DNA of 64,000 bases from Adiantum capillus-veneris (GCA_014529385.2 CM043952.1:57464119-57528118); one strand, 5' to 3'; counted from the first letter of the stretch, positions 1-11,319 are shown. The notes: generated from the sequence alone by a model not told the origin. Numbers and translations: made by a program.

Positions 1-104
1 TAAGACAAAGCAAGGGTCAACCATCTAGGACCTGGCCTTGATTTGTATCTCTTGATTAGGGCCCTAACCTAATCAAATACTCCTAAACTAATGCAACCTG
101 CACC

Positions 105-112
105 TATAAAAG
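105..112 (+). promoter_or_regulatory. TATA-box-like TATAAAAG
   Basis: A TATAAAAG motif lies about 800 bp upstream of the LINE-like ORF, just before sequence that could be a transcribed leader. It could be the promoter of an old retroelement leader or LTR. No second copy of this leader was found in the window, so the assignment rests on one motif. The stretch from 113 to 900 shows no convincing coding sequence. Confidence 0.2.
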
Positions 113-258
113 AACACTGAGAGGTCACTATCAGGGGCAGCACTGAGGAGTCAACACTTGAGAAGGAAGCCATGCACACACTCTGACTCCAAGGGTCACC
201 ACACACAAGAGTAGAATCTCCGTGTATATGGAATTTTTCCTAGAGAATGCACTATAGG

Positions 259-300
259 CTCTCTCTCTCTCTCTCACTATCTCTCTCTCTCTCTCTCTCT
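259..300. repeat. (CT)n microsatellite
   Basis: A CT dinucleotide tract of about 42 bp with one CACTAT interruption. It is the first of many AG/CT tracts in the window. Confidence 0.95.
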
Positions 301-912
301 AGCTTTGAAGAAGCCCTAGACCTACCTGTGTCCCTCCGAGGATTAAGGGCGGCCTGTGGAGGGGTGTTAAGCCCACAAGCTCGCCTGCAGTCAGAGTATA
401 CGCACCTTATAGGAGATCAACCTGGACTTCAGCCGCTCTCCCAACCCACTGAGTCTCACTCTGCAAGGACCCGCAGGCCGATAGTAATTGTCTCGTTTCT
501 GCAGTTGTGTCCAGCCGAGCAAGAGTTTGGAGGGCACAAGGAAGGCATGATTGACCTCTAGTGTAGGTGCTCCTTCTCCAACAACAAGTGCAATAGTGCT
601 CACAGCAGCTTGCAACTCAGCCAGTGCTCACAACAGGGTGTTTCACACTCAACTTAATACAAAGCACCTTGCAACGGTTTCCTCTACTTCTTCACCATTA
701 CACTCCACTTGCATCATTCAGGGCAGCGTTAGTGTGAGGCCAAGTCTCACTTTCTCTCAGTCGGTGGCCAGTACTTTGTCGTAGCATTTACTTCTCACAA
801 AAATGACTTTGTCAATTCATTAGCGATTCTGTCCATTCATCACAGAAATCTACGTTAGTGGCAAGGGTAGGTCCATTATAAGGTGTCCTTAGACCTTATT
901 CACACAGTTAGG

Positions 913-1671
913 ATGTCAAATAGTACTCCAATCTCTCGCACAAGTACGAGTTTTCTTGCAGTGGCAGCAGATGCACCAAGGGAGGACTTTGCAGCTCGGC
1001 AAGAAGCTAGAATTACAAATCTAGAAGCTAAAGTACAAGAACTCATTGAGGAGAACGGGAAGCTAAAGGAGCGCTTGTGTAAACTGGAGGGTGGGAAAGA
1101 AGTGGAGAGTCAAGCTTTGCTTGCAAAAGCAAAGGAAGTTGAATCCTCCTTCATCAAGAGTGTCATGGAGGTAGAAAAGAAAGCTCATGAGGAAGCACAG
1201 AAGAAGATCGACACCAAAGTACAAGCGGCCCTACAAGAGTGCCAACTACAAGAGTCTCTTGGCCTCAAGGTCAGAATTGGAGGGTTGCATCCCGCATGGT
1301 GCTCTGACGAGGATACCCTCGAAGAAGCAATCACCAAACTTAATGAAATTCTTCAACTAGTTCATATCAAGTCGAAGCTATTTCTTGGATCAACGACACA
1401 CATAGGCATGTGCCACTCAAGCAATGTATCCTCACTTTCAAGACAAAGAGGAGCGGATCAATTTGCTATGTAGTCCCGACTCTTGAAGGGAACAACGCTG
1501 TGGATTGCCGAAGAACTAACCTTGACTCAACTCAAGATGAAAACAAATGAACTCAAGAGGGTGCATGAAGCCCGCAAGCAAGGTAAATGGGTAGTGTATC
1601 GAGGCGGTAAAGCCATTATTCAAGAATCTCGAACTCCCAAACCGTCTATCTCCTCACTTGAGCCCCCATAG
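913..1671 (+). pseudogene. LINE (L1-type) ORF1-like remnant
   Basis: The ATG at 913 opens a frame with a heptad-rich coiled coil (around ITNLEAKVQELIEENGKLKE), then VRIGGL, which resembles the start of the L1 ORF1p RNA-recognition fold. After about 1380 the protein-like signal moves to another frame (HVPLKQCILTFKTKR, ICYVVPTLEG). From about 1510 it returns to the first frame with TLTQLKMK and GKWVVYRGGKAII, like the C-terminal domain of L1 ORF1 proteins. The order coiled coil, RRM-like region, C-terminal domain is that of an RNA chaperone that binds LINE RNA. A TAG at 1471 and at least two frame changes show it is dead. No endonuclease or reverse transcriptase follows. The call rests on motif order, not on a database match. 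Confidence 0.4.
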
Positions 1672-1817
1672 GTTTTTGTTCTTTTCTTCTATCCTTTTGA
1701 TGGACCCTTAGTCCTTAATTGATATGTATCAAACATCCTCACATATTTGAAGCGATTGTTTATGTTTTATTTTTGGTCCCATGGGTCATATTTTGACCTC
1801 CGTGGATGATAATTCAA

Positions 1818-1821
<4 letters not shown>

Positions 1822-1863
<42 letters not shown>
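1822..1863. repeat. (CT)n microsatellite
   Basis: An almost pure CT tract of about 42 bp, followed at 1957-1987 by short degenerate CTACGT and CT repeats. Confidence 0.95.
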
Positions 1864-1867
<4 letters not shown>

Positions 1868-2193
1868 CGGTCTCCATCTCGCCGAAATTGAGTTTTTTGT
1901 AAATACCACTTTGAATCAAAATTGCCCTCACATCTTGAGGGGTTTTCATCATTTACGTCTACATCTACGTCTACGTCTCTCTCTCTATAGTGTGTAGTGC
2001 TATTGCTATTTTAAATCACTACTGTCCACGTCCTAGCCACTCAAAGCTAGGTGCCCCCTTTTCACTTCTTGTGACGAGTTCGGCATGCATAGTCCTGCGT
2101 AGAGGCCATCGGGGTCCATTTTACGCTTGCGCTTGTCATTTGGTGCCCCCACTGAGGAGGCTTCTCGAAAACCTTCAGTTTGAAACGTTGAAA

Positions 2194-2589
2194 ATGATGC
2201 ACGTCTTCGACCATGGACGAATGGATGTGGAATTCTCCAATTGGAGAACAGAGGAGAAAGAAATTAACGGAGCAATGACCGCCTTTATCGAAGTGCTGTT
2301 TCCGAATACACTGTCGTCAACATCCAGGAAAGTCCTCCATCTCGCATCTCTCGCTCTAACCACAAATCAAGAGCCAAGAGAGGGAGGGCTACAGGATGCT
2401 CTCATTATAGTCACCCACTACACTCTATCAATGAGTGCCATCAATGGAGGTAAAGAAGAAGAGGAAATCCTCTACATCGACGTCCACCGCGAAGATGTCA
2501 TCCATATCAAGGAAGGAAAAAGGTCGGTAAGGCCTCTCTTTCCCAAGGAATCTGCAACAAGTAAAGGTATAGCCTCTGCTCCTAAGTGA
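2194..2589 (+). CDS. Unrecognised ORF, 131 codons from first ATG
   Basis: The open frame begins near 1990, but its first ATG is at 2194. The predicted protein is acidic to mixed, with no membrane segment, zinc finger or catalytic motif that I recognise. It lies between a LINE-like remnant and a gypsy remnant, so it may be a piece of a retroelement or a chance ORF. There is no visible promoter or intron signal. The function is unknown. Confidence 0.15.
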   Translation: MMHVFDHGRMDVEFSNWRTEEKEINGAMTAFIEVLFPNTLSSTSRKVLHLASLALTTNQEPREGGLQDALIIVTHYTLSMSAINGGKEEEEILYIDVHREDVIHIKEGKRSVRPLFPKESATSKGIASAPK

Positions 2590-3352
2590 CCCAAAGGGTT
2601 GCTCGTGCCAAAGGAAAGGGAGGGCTAGGCCAATCCTGAATCACATGACTCCCAAGGAAGAAGAAACACCTGGCCATGCGAGTGCTTCGAGTTCGGGAAG
2701 CAGAATCGTGCCTAGGCTACCAAAAAGAAGGTCATCTGAAGCAAAGTGGCAGAAGATCACCTATTATAAATTAGCGTGATGCATGCGAGTACTGTCAGTT
2801 CACTTTGACAACCCCAAAGCAGAGGTGGTAAGGGGCTCCCATGCCCTAGAGAGGAGTGGTTTGGCTACTGTCCTTGCTGTTTTGGAGGGCGGGTAGAGGG
2901 CCTTCCTCCTCTCCCCATACAACTCATCCTAAAGAAACTGTCTACCACGGTGAAACCCAGTGGGCCGGAGATGAAGGGCCGGAGACGAACTACAACTAAA
3001 TGGTATGGAGTTCATGCAACAAGCTGACCGCGTTAATTACTTGCAACTGCTGCTAGCTAAAAAGCTAGGATTGGTCAAACACGTCTCCATCACTTCATAC
3101 ATGATGAGCGATGAAGGGAAGGTGGAGCCTATGAAGGGCGATGACCTCCTGTGGATGTGCTGACTTGTCAACACCGGCATGATAAGGGTGTAAATAAGTA
3201 CTCTACACTCTGTGCATCATGGATAACGGACCAATCGCTTTTTGGTTTAGGTTTTTGTAACACATGCACGTAAAAATATATGTAGATAGGAAAATATTCT
3301 ATCAACAAAAGATTGTGTATCTGTTTGGTACTGCGGTGCTAGGAGAGATCCT
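2590..3352. other. Stretch without recognisable gene
   Basis: About 760 bp with several frames broken by stops. It is somewhat less AT-rich than the later intergenic DNA. I see no domain or repeat here that I can support. Confidence 0.5.
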
Positions 3353-3652
3353 TAGCTCCCAAATCTTATTATCCTCCCCATGTTGGATTACCATCACTCT
3401 TTCAATGTTTCCATTTTCATCCTGTTCTGATCTATCCACCTAAACCCTGTAAGAAAGCCGCTTTACGCCGCTAAGTCATTTGTGTTTAAGAAGGAAAAAA
3501 AAAAACCCTAGCTCCCAAATCTTATTATCCTCCCCATGTTGGATTACCATCACTCTTTCAATGTTTCCATTTTCATCCTGTTCTGATCTATCCACCTAAA
3601 CCCTGTAAGAAAGCCGCTAAGTCATTTGTGTTTAAGAAGGAAAAAAAAAAGG
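3353..3652. repeat. Tandem duplication, 156-bp offset
   Basis: The block beginning TAGCTCCCAAATC at 3353 recurs at 3509. Both copies run through a shared segment with TGTTGGATTACC and end in an A-run (to about 3505 and 3650). They are nearly identical, except that copy 1 has about 10 extra bases around TTACGCCGC. The second A-run abuts the gypsy gag region. Confidence 0.9.
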
Positions 3653-5440
3653 TTTGAAGAAATATCTTGTTTTTGGCAATGGCAAATGTTTCTTTCCCAA
3701 CCTTCACGGTTAAGTGGGGAAGATGCTTCAGATTTCCTGAATAACCTTGAAATAACATGTGTCATCTCTGGAAGGGATGACGATGCTTTGCATTTGCGCA
3801 TTTTTCCGCTGCCAATGAAAGTGGAAGCAAGATCATGGTACAATGCCTTGGTGCCAACCACCAAGGAGAGGTGGACTATGCTAAGAGCAGCATTCCTAAG
3901 GTGTTTTGGAGAAGGCATCACATCCGAGAAGCTATGGAAATTGTTGATGGAGTTGAAGCAGGGAAGTATGGCTGAGTATGCAACATACGAATCAAAGTTT
4001 GTGGATCTATGGGGACGATGGGTTGCATCGCTGAGGGAGGGTGAAGGGGCACCCGATTTCCTAAAGAAAGAACGGTTTGTGGTTGGTTTATGGCTAATTC
4101 TTAAAGAGAAGGTGAAGGGAAGGTTTCCTGCTACATATGAGGTAGCAGTTGAAGTAGCCCGCCTTAAAGATAAGAAGTTGCATCTACAAACCAGAACTAC
4201 CAAGGAAGAGTAACCAGGAAGGACTCAACTACACCAGATGTACTGAAAGATTCTCTAGCTGGTTGGTGATTCGGTTGAGAAAGCCTTGTTGATCTTCAGC
4301 CGTTCCTGTGTGGCTGATACCTCTCAACGGCTAGGTACAAAGAGGCCTCTCAAAGGGATGAAGATGAAAGGAAAAGGAGAGTCTAGCAAGCATGTGTCTA
4401 AGCCTCGGTGGAAGATCGACATCGTTGATTTTTTGTTGGGTGAGTATGCTAAACCTTATGAACTAGTTCAAGATGTATTGATGCAGGGTCCCAAAATAAC
4501 CCGGCCCCAATTCCTCCATCTTGCACCAAGGATGAGGAAACAATGGACGAAGATGGTAAGTACAAGGAAGTCAAGACCAAGGATAGCGGTGCTTGCATTG
4601 ATGTTTGCCACTACAAAGTTCCGCTTTTATCTATTTCCTAGACCCTTTGTAATTCTAAGAATGGAAGAGTTCTTTTCGTATGTGATGCAACACATGGATG
4701 TCTCATCTAGAATTTCTAAGTGGCTTGTTAGATTACAAGAGTTCAATTACACTATGAAAGTGGAGAACTCCACCAGGGCTAGTGTAGCAGGTATTCTTAC
4801 TCATCGTCACTATGAGAAGAAGCTAAAGTTCTACACAGAAGGCAAAGGAGTGACACCAATGGTGGAAGTTCCTAAGCTAGAAGGAGCTCACTCTCTTTCT
4901 TTTGATGGAGCTTACAAAAGAACAATGGACCAGGCTGCAGCTGGCATCGTCATCTACAATGAGCAAAAGGAAAAGGCATTCTCTATTGGGCAGCTGCTAC
5001 ACTCCCACTCCAACAACAAAGCAGAGTACGTGACCCTAATTTTTGGTTTAGAACAATGTGTTTTGCAAGGGGTTCAATGCCTAAATGTGTTTGGTGATGC
5101 CATGCTCTTGATTAAGAAAATAAACGGCACTTGGGTTTGTAAATCAAGTTTGCTTGGCCAATTATGCCAAGTTAAGGATCTGTTAAGGAAGTTTGAAGCA
5201 GTGCAATTATCTCATGTCCCTAGGGCAGAAAATCAAGAAGCAGATGCTCTAGCCAAGGAAAGAATACAAGGTGTGTTCATAGGAGCAATCAAACTGAAGC
5301 TACCCCTCTTTCAAGGTAGAGATGCTATGCCTGATATCATCAGCTTCTTAGATACAAGAGAATGTTTTGAAGGGTATACAAAGGGCAAGAAACAATGGCT
5401 TGTTCAAAAGGCAACAAGATACCGCCTTATAAACATGCTA
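3650..5440 (+). mobile_element. Internally deleted Ty3/gypsy retrotransposon
   Basis: A gag block (3686-4213) is followed by a polyprotein remnant (4286-about 5430). The remnant holds the tail of the RT-linked RNase H, a second RNase H domain and the first residues of an integrase-linker region. Protease and most of the reverse transcriptase are missing. The second RNase H after pol recalls plant Tat/Ogre-type gypsy elements. No LTRs, primer-binding site or target duplication are visible, so this is an internal fragment that cannot move by itself. Confidence 0.75.
3686..4213 (+). pseudogene. Ty3/gypsy gag fragment
   Basis: Read from the ATG at 3686, the 175-codon frame matches the retrotransposon gag pattern: EDASDFLNNLE, the A/WY pair in EARSWYNAL, then RWTMLRAAFLRCFGE, GSMAEYATYESKFVDL and FVVGLWLILKEKV. 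Gag forms the virus-like particle that packages element RNA. No CCHC zinc knuckle follows before the TAA at 4211. The frame opens upstream at a TTG, but the gag similarity begins only near 3690, so the ATG is preferred. Confidence 0.7.
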
Positions 5441-5518
5441 GCGCGCGAGTTCGGGGAGCAGGCTAGAGCTAGGAGAGCTCGATATTCGGCGCCATGGCTG
5501 AGTTTAGCAGGCGTATAA
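4286..5518 (+). pseudogene. Ty3/gypsy pol remnant with two RNase H pieces
   Basis: The open frame is 410 codons. Residues 45-90 (ELVQDVLMQGPKI, FLHLAPRMRKQW) resemble the pre-protease spacer of plant gypsy polyproteins. At about residue 112 it jumps to RFYLFPRPFVIL and RISKWLVRLQEFNY, the end of the RT-linked RNase H. A second RNase H follows with its acidic residues in SFDGAYK, NKAEY, FGDAM and EADALAK. KKQWLVQKATRYRL near residue 374 is the usual entry to the integrase region. After about 5440 the sequence is unrelated. The jump means about 1.5 kb or more of protease and RT has been lost without breaking the frame. Confidence 0.7.
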
Positions 5519-5589
5519 TTTCCCGCCTGGATGACAGCTGGAGATAGGATAGAGAGAGAAATGAAATGAAATGGAATGAAATGTTTATT

Positions 5590-5780
5590 ATAAAAGACTT
5601 ATGACCTATGACTCTTGATGCTTCATACTCGTATATTGGTGGCTTCTCAAGTTTATTGGAGAGAATCTAATAAGATCCCTTACCTAAAGTAAAATCCTCC
5701 ACCACCAAAATCTCAAACAGTGTGGCAAATTCGAACCTGGGAGCTAGCCGACTCTAGACATCATTTCGCATAAGCCATGC
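5590..5780 (-). repeat. Possible tRNA-derived SINE fragment
   Basis: On the minus strand TGGCTTATGCG (5767-5777) fits the Pol III A-box pattern TRGYNNANNNG. GGTTCGAATTT (5727-5737) fits most of a B box, and the two are 29 nt apart. No cloverleaf folds well, so a SINE head fits better than a tRNA gene. The 3' boundary is a guess and no target duplication was seen. Confidence 0.25.
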
Positions 5781-6384
<604 letters not shown>

Positions 6385-6901
6385 CTCCAATAATATTTTC
6401 TAGACAACCCAAACATGGAGGGAATAGAATGATGAGGTCTTGAAAGTTTATTCTAGTATATCGCTAAAAGCCTCTGCTAAGAAGAAGGATCTGTACAAAG
6501 TTAGTAGGATACACTAATAAAATTAGTGGGTTACTGAAGCACGACACATATTGAGCATCCTCGGGGTCAATATGTATGCAACGTGACAGCTGCTTGCCAA
6601 AGTACTCAATTAAATGATGTTGATTGTCATAATAATCAATATCTAATTGATCTCCTAAATGATTTCCACATGTTAAACTGATCATTTATAATGGGGAATT
6701 GCCAAGGGAGAAAAAGCTAGATTATTGGTTAAGCTAGTAGACCGGCCACAATAGGGATCTAAAGGAGGGTAAATAGGGCCAAAAGGGGGACCATCTGCAA
6801 AGGAGCAATGTGCACCAATGGGCTTCAAAGACCCTAAGGTTTAGCCCATTAAGACTTCAAAATGCTAAGGTTCCAAAATTCAAAGGTTCTGTCCGAAGGT
6901 C

Positions 6902-7274
6902 AAAAGTCTTGAAGAATACAATGGACTCAGCTCTTCTTACAGCATCTGATGGAAATGCACTGAGTGACTGGATTATAGACTCAGGGGCATCACTTCATGT
7001 GTCTCCAAACAAGGAGTGGTTTACCTCTTATGTGACCACTAAAGATCATGTTCGGCTAGGCAATGGGCAGACATGTGAGATCTTAGGTGTTGGAGATGTT
7101 CAATTGAAGTTTCAGAATGTCTCTTCTTTCACGTTGAAGAATGTGAGACATGTTCCCGCAATTACAAAGAGCTTGATCAACACAGGTTTACTTGATGATG
7201 CTGGCTACGTCACCACTTTTGGACAGAACATGTGGAAGATATCCAAGGGTTCTATGACAGTAGCACATGAGTAA
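6902..7274 (+). pseudogene. Copia aspartic protease
   Basis: WIIDSGASLHVSP contains the catalytic D-S-G triad (DSGAS near 6978). It is followed by VRLGNGQTCEILGVGDV and LKNVRHVPAITKSLIN, the standard flap and C-terminal part of copia proteases. The protease cleaves the polyprotein. The frame ends at a stop at 7272 before gag_pre-integrase. The upstream start near 6810 is not meaningful, because the gag sequence that should precede it is missing. Confidence 0.8.
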
Positions 7275-7339
7275 AGTCTGGAGGAGTTTACATGATTTAT
7301 GTATCAAATGTCTCTAAAAATGTAATCAATGTAACCGAG

Positions 7340-7596
7340 CAGCGGAACGTTTCTTTGTGGCATAGCCGTTAGGACATATGTCCAAGAAGGGAATGGAAAT
7401 CTTGTCTCGTTCTGGTTATTTGCCTGGCTTTTCATTTAATGATTTTGAATTCTGTGAACATTGTCTGTATGGTAAGCAAACGGTTGTTCATCTTGTAAAT
7501 AGATCTCCTAGCAAGGTTTTGCTGAAGGATTCAGTGCCAAAGATGGTATGGTCAGGCAAAATGCCCTCATACAAGCATCTCTACTCTTGGCTGTGA
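7340..7596 (+). pseudogene. Copia gag_pre-integrase joined to integrase tail
   Basis: SLWHSR, then after a frame change GHMSKKGMEILSR and CEHCLYGKQT, form the gag_pre-integrase zinc-binding region (H...H...C..C). CLYGKQT is followed almost at once by VVHLVNRSPSKVL, which normally lies at the end of the integrase core. The catalytic D,D,E core between them is therefore gone. Translation then soon stops. Confidence 0.7.
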
Positions 7597-7599
7597 GGC

Positions 7600-7930
7600 A
7601 TATACCCACGTTCCAAAGGAATTTAGGAACAAACTTGAGCCAAAGAGTAGAAAGTGCATCTTTCTAGGCTATGGTAATTCTGGTGAGATGGAGTACAGAC
7701 TTTGGATCCTGAATCCAGAAAGGTTGTCCGCAGCAATGATGTTCACTTTAATGAATCCAAATATCATTCTAAACCAGAGAGGGTTGAGGAGATTAGAAGA
7801 GTTGTCTTTCCAAGAAGATGGATCTGCACGTGCAAGACAAAATGTCAGGGCTCAAGAGGAGCAAGGACAGGATAGAGTGGAACCACAGTTGTGGCTGAGC
7901 CTGAGCCACCTATTGTCGTAGATCTGGACG
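7600..7930 (+). pseudogene. Copia integrase C-terminal/linker fragment
   Basis: In a different frame, FRNKLEPKSRKCIFLGYG recalls the conserved linker K..K.R.CIFLGY of copia polyproteins. A spacer ORF follows (7688-7921) that shows no other motif. The segment links the integrase remnant to reverse transcriptase. Confidence 0.5.
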
Positions 7931-8002
7931 TGTCACGCGACCTTCTGATAGGTTTGTTCCATCTATGAACTATGTCATGTTGACTGATTGCAATGAGCCT
8001 TC

Positions 8003-8780
8003 ATGTTACAAGGAAGCAGTGCAAATGAAGACTCCGGGAATTGGCAATTGGCCATGCAGTCAGAGATGACAGCTCTGCATAAAAACCAGACATGGAAGCT
8101 AGTTAAATTACCACGGGCAAAAAGGCTCTACCTTGTAAATGGGTTTACAGGTATAAGATCACCGCTCATGATAGTCAGCCAAAGTACAAAGCAAGGCTTG
8201 TTGCCAAGGGCTTTAAGCAAGAACAAGGCATTGACTTTGATGAAGTCTTCTCTCTCTCCGTGTCAAGATGACTACATTGAGATGCTTTCTTGCATTGGTT
8301 GCCATATTAGATTTGTGTTGTGCCCAAATGGATGTCAAACAAAGCGTTCTTGCATGGTGATTTAGATGTGGAAATTTACATGCAGCAGCCAGAAGGGTTT
8401 TGTTGAGAAAGGCAAGGAAGATTGGGTATGCCAGTTGTTAAAGAGTCTTTATGGCTTAAAACAATCACCGAGGGCATGGTACCATAAATTCCACAAGTTT
8501 ATGCTTTCTCAAGGCTACAAACGTAGTGAGTGCGATCACTGTCTATATACAAAGAAGGCTAAGGATGGCAGTTGCTGATCCTTATTTTGTATGTGGATGA
8601 CATGTTGATTGCTGGCAAGCACTTGGAAGAAATTTCAGCTTTGAAGTCAAAGATGGCAAAATCGTTTACATGAAAGACATGGGTGAGGCAAGTCATATAC
8701 TTGGTATGCGCATTGAGAGAGACAGATCAAAGAAGTTGATTTGGTTATCTCAAACAGAGTATATTGACAAGGTTTTGCAA
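8003..8780 (+). pseudogene. Copia reverse transcriptase, frameshifted
   Basis: The block starts with WQLAMQSEMTALHKNQTWKL, continues in another frame through the KARLVAKGF and DFDEVFS motifs, and resumes with SLYGLKQSPRAWYHKF. The catalytic YVDDML motif is at about 8588, one base out of frame with the preceding ORF, after a TGA at 8576. Reverse transcriptase copies element RNA into DNA. At least three frame breaks prevent a product. Confidence 0.85.
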
Positions 8781-8959
8781 CGTTTCAATATGGAAAGGGA
8801 AAGGCATTGAGTGTTCCCACTGCCACCATATGAAACTTAGCAAACAAAATTGTCCTGTGTCTGAGGAAGAACAGGCTGAAATGGATAAGATTCCATATGC
8901 GTCTGCATGGGTAGTTTGATGTATGCAATGATTGCTACTCGCCCAGACATTGCATTTGC

Positions 8960-9542
8960 ACTGGAGTAGTAAGTCGATACATGTCAAACCAGGCAAGAAA
9001 CATTGGAGGCAGTGAAAGGAATATTGAGATACCTGAAAGCTACAAAGAGTATGCGTATATGCTATGGAGTCAGGAGCTAAGTGTAAAGGGTTTACCAGAC
9101 TCAGATTATGCAGGTGACTTAGAAAACCGAAGGTCCTACGTCATGGTATGTCTTTACATTGGCTGTGGAGCATAATCATGGCATTCTAGATTACAAGATT
9201 GTGTTACTCTCAGTCTACTACAGAGGCTGAATATGTGCAGCATCAGAGGCATGCAAAGAATCAATTTGGCTTAATTGACTAGTAATACAATTTGGGATCA
9301 AAGAAGAGAGCCTGTGTTTATATGTGATAGTCAAAGTGCTATACAATTGGCGTCGCAATCCAGTTTATCACTCAAAGACAAAGCATGTGGATGTGAAGTA
9401 TCATTTCATCAGGGAAATGCTCAAGGATAAGCAACTTCAGCTTGTCAAAGTTCACACCACAGAAAATCCTGCTGATCTACTTACAAAAGGACTTCCCTCA
9501 GAGAGCTTTGCGCATTTTCGCAAGCAGTTAGGTGTAGGGTAG
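8960..9542 (+). pseudogene. Copia RNase H and C-terminus
   Basis: DSDYAGDLENRRS carries the first RNase H aspartates. YHSKTKHVDVKYHFIREML and TTENPADLLTKGLPSE are the hallmark C-terminal motifs of Ty1/copia polyproteins. The stop at 9540 lies about 90 bp before the LTR, as expected. Frame changes occur between 9170 and 9320. Confidence 0.8.
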
Positions 9543-9631
9543 TACATCACTTCTCTACATCTCTTGTATATTAGCTTGTATAGTAGCTTCTCTCACACTT
9601 AAAGTACCACATTGGACTTTAAGTGGGAGGT

Positions 9632-9823
9632 TGTTGGGGTATAAAGCCCAATGTGGTCGCCTAGGTAAGTGGGCGGGCCGCCAGGTATGTACACATATTC
9701 TTTTGTAAAAACCTAATAAGAACTCACTATGCTCTACACATTACAGTAGAGCGAGTTCACCATATCGTCGTGCTCTTCTTTTCGCACTCTCTCTCGCATC
9801 GCACTTCCGCTCGTACTCCTTCA
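9632..9823 (+). repeat. Copia 3' LTR with upstream polypurine tract
   Basis: The purine tract AAGTGGGAGG (9621-9630) is followed by TGTTGGGG, a typical LTR 5' end. The proposed LTR ends in CTCCTTCA at 9823. The length of about 192 bp is short for copia, and the right border is uncertain because no 5' LTR is available for comparison. Confidence 0.55.
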
Positions 9824-9834
9824 AAAAGAACCAA

Positions 9835-10800
9835 TAAGAATTAAGCTCTCTAGAAAACTATTGGACAGTCTCCCAAGGGGTCCAATGAGCATTCAACAAC
9901 CCAATGGCTTGCCTGATTCCTATTGGCCAGGAGGCAAAGGGGTCCAATGAGAGTTTAGTTGAATTAAGTAATTACGTAAAGATCTCACAAAAGGGGAATG
10001 GGGGACACATGTCAGAAGACTATCACTTATGTTTTTTGATTTTCATTGGCTAGGCCTGGGGAGGTCCAATGAGGTGTGAGAATGAGCAAATAGCAAGAGG
10101 GGTCGATCAAGAGAGAGAGGGGACTGATTTTTGGAAGGCATTATCACACACACACACACACACTCACACAATCTCATGTGTGAAGAAAAGAAGACTTTGT
10201 CTCCTTCTCAAGCTTGTGAGAAGGGAGGCCTAAACCAACAACTCTTGGATTTGTGATGCAAATCCAACCAAGAGCCAAGCTTCAATGCATGCTTATCTCC
10301 TCTACCATGCTAATCAATAAGCTAAGCTATGATAATATGAGTGATTATGTGAGGAGATGTACATCTTTCCCGTAAGAATACTCCTTCTTCCTCTAAATCT
10401 ACTCTCATACCCCGCTAGCTCTCACCATCTTCGAAGGTGTGTGAGGTCTTGGGCCTGAGACCGTGAGGCAATTGATGTTGTGTTTGATAAGTGTTTTGCT
10501 TAGTGTATGAACTTTCCATATTCATTGCACTAGCTACTATTGAAGGAACACAAAGAATTGCATTGTAAAATGTCTCTCTTGATGGGAGAAACCATAATAC
10601 AAAGCCTTTTGGAGGGGGGACCGGCTCCATGCAAATCCGGTCCTCAACTGTTGTCAGTTGCTTAATTTCTCTCTCTTTTGAAGTATTATTCATGCTATCT
10701 AACTAGGTGTTATACTTTTCGTTGCTCTCTCCACCCAAACACTCTTGTTATTCTCATTAGGAAGCTATTCTAATGAAATGCTCACTATGTTCATGCTATT
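9835..10800 (-). repeat. Dispersed repeat, copy A (antisense)
   Basis: Its reverse complement aligns with 39132-40740. Shared blocks include GAGGACCGGATTT, GGAGCCGGTCCCCCCTCCAA, CTTTGTGTTCCTT and CCAAGACCTCA. Segments containing CCAATGA and GGCCTAG on this strand match the TCATTGGACCCC and CTAGCCAAT blocks of the other copy. Copy A begins next to the copia 3' LTR. The size and lack of coding suggest an LTR or a non-autonomous element; its class is unknown. Confidence 0.7.
10145..10170. repeat. (CA)n microsatellite
   Basis: A short CA tract with one CT interruption, inside dispersed repeat copy A. Confidence 0.9.
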
Positions 10801-11319
10801 TTCCACTACACACAAGTTATTAGACAATTAAATGTTACATTGACTTATCAAAGCACAAAAGTTACTGATTAGATTTTAGTTTCATTTGCCATCTCGTGTA
10901 CTACATCTTGATTCGAGATGTCATCTCTTGGAAACATTTTGAGCGCATATGCACTATGTAAGAGGTTGACATAGCTAAAATATACATGGTGAGATGAAGA
11001 ATCAGCACGCCAAGTTCTGGATGTGTGTCATGCCTTAAAGGGCATCTCTTGGATTGTCCATATGTTTGAAAGTGTCTCAATTGTTGTCTCTTGGACTATG
11101 GTTACCTTTGAGAGCACAACAAGTTGTTGATGAAATTCCAATCCCAAAGGTCATCTCTTGACATGTATGCAAGTGTGGTTTACTTTTGAGATTCCAAAAA
11201 GTTGTTAATTGGTTGAGAAAGATGTATATTTCAAGCACTTATTGGTCAATATGTATGCCTAGTGCGGTGCCCTTCTAAGAAGGACATGACCACATAGACA
11301 ACGAAGCTTTTGGTAGTTT
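10801..11319. repeat. Degenerate CATCTCTTG-bearing repeats
   Basis: The phrase CATCTCTTG or TGTCTCTTGG recurs at about 10922, 11042, 11085 and 11152, each followed by related sequence ending near a TTGAGA or GTTGTTG element. This looks like an old tandem array leading into the better preserved 290-330 bp repeats. No gene is visible. Confidence 0.45.

Larger units (their letters stand above)
6810..9823 (+). mobile_element. Decayed Ty1/copia retrotransposon, 5' end missing
   Basis: Domains appear in copia order: aspartic protease, gag_pre-integrase, the end of integrase, reverse transcriptase and RNase H, then a polypurine tract and a 3' LTR. The integrase core is deleted, and frameshifts or stops interrupt every domain. 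No 5' LTR or primer-binding site was found upstream of 6810. The element is dead and 5'-truncated or rearranged. Confidence 0.85.

Noticed and set aside
3622-4203. 193-codon minus-strand ORF opposite gag
   Set aside because: The plus strand carries clear gag motifs and the minus-strand ORF is its antisense shadow.
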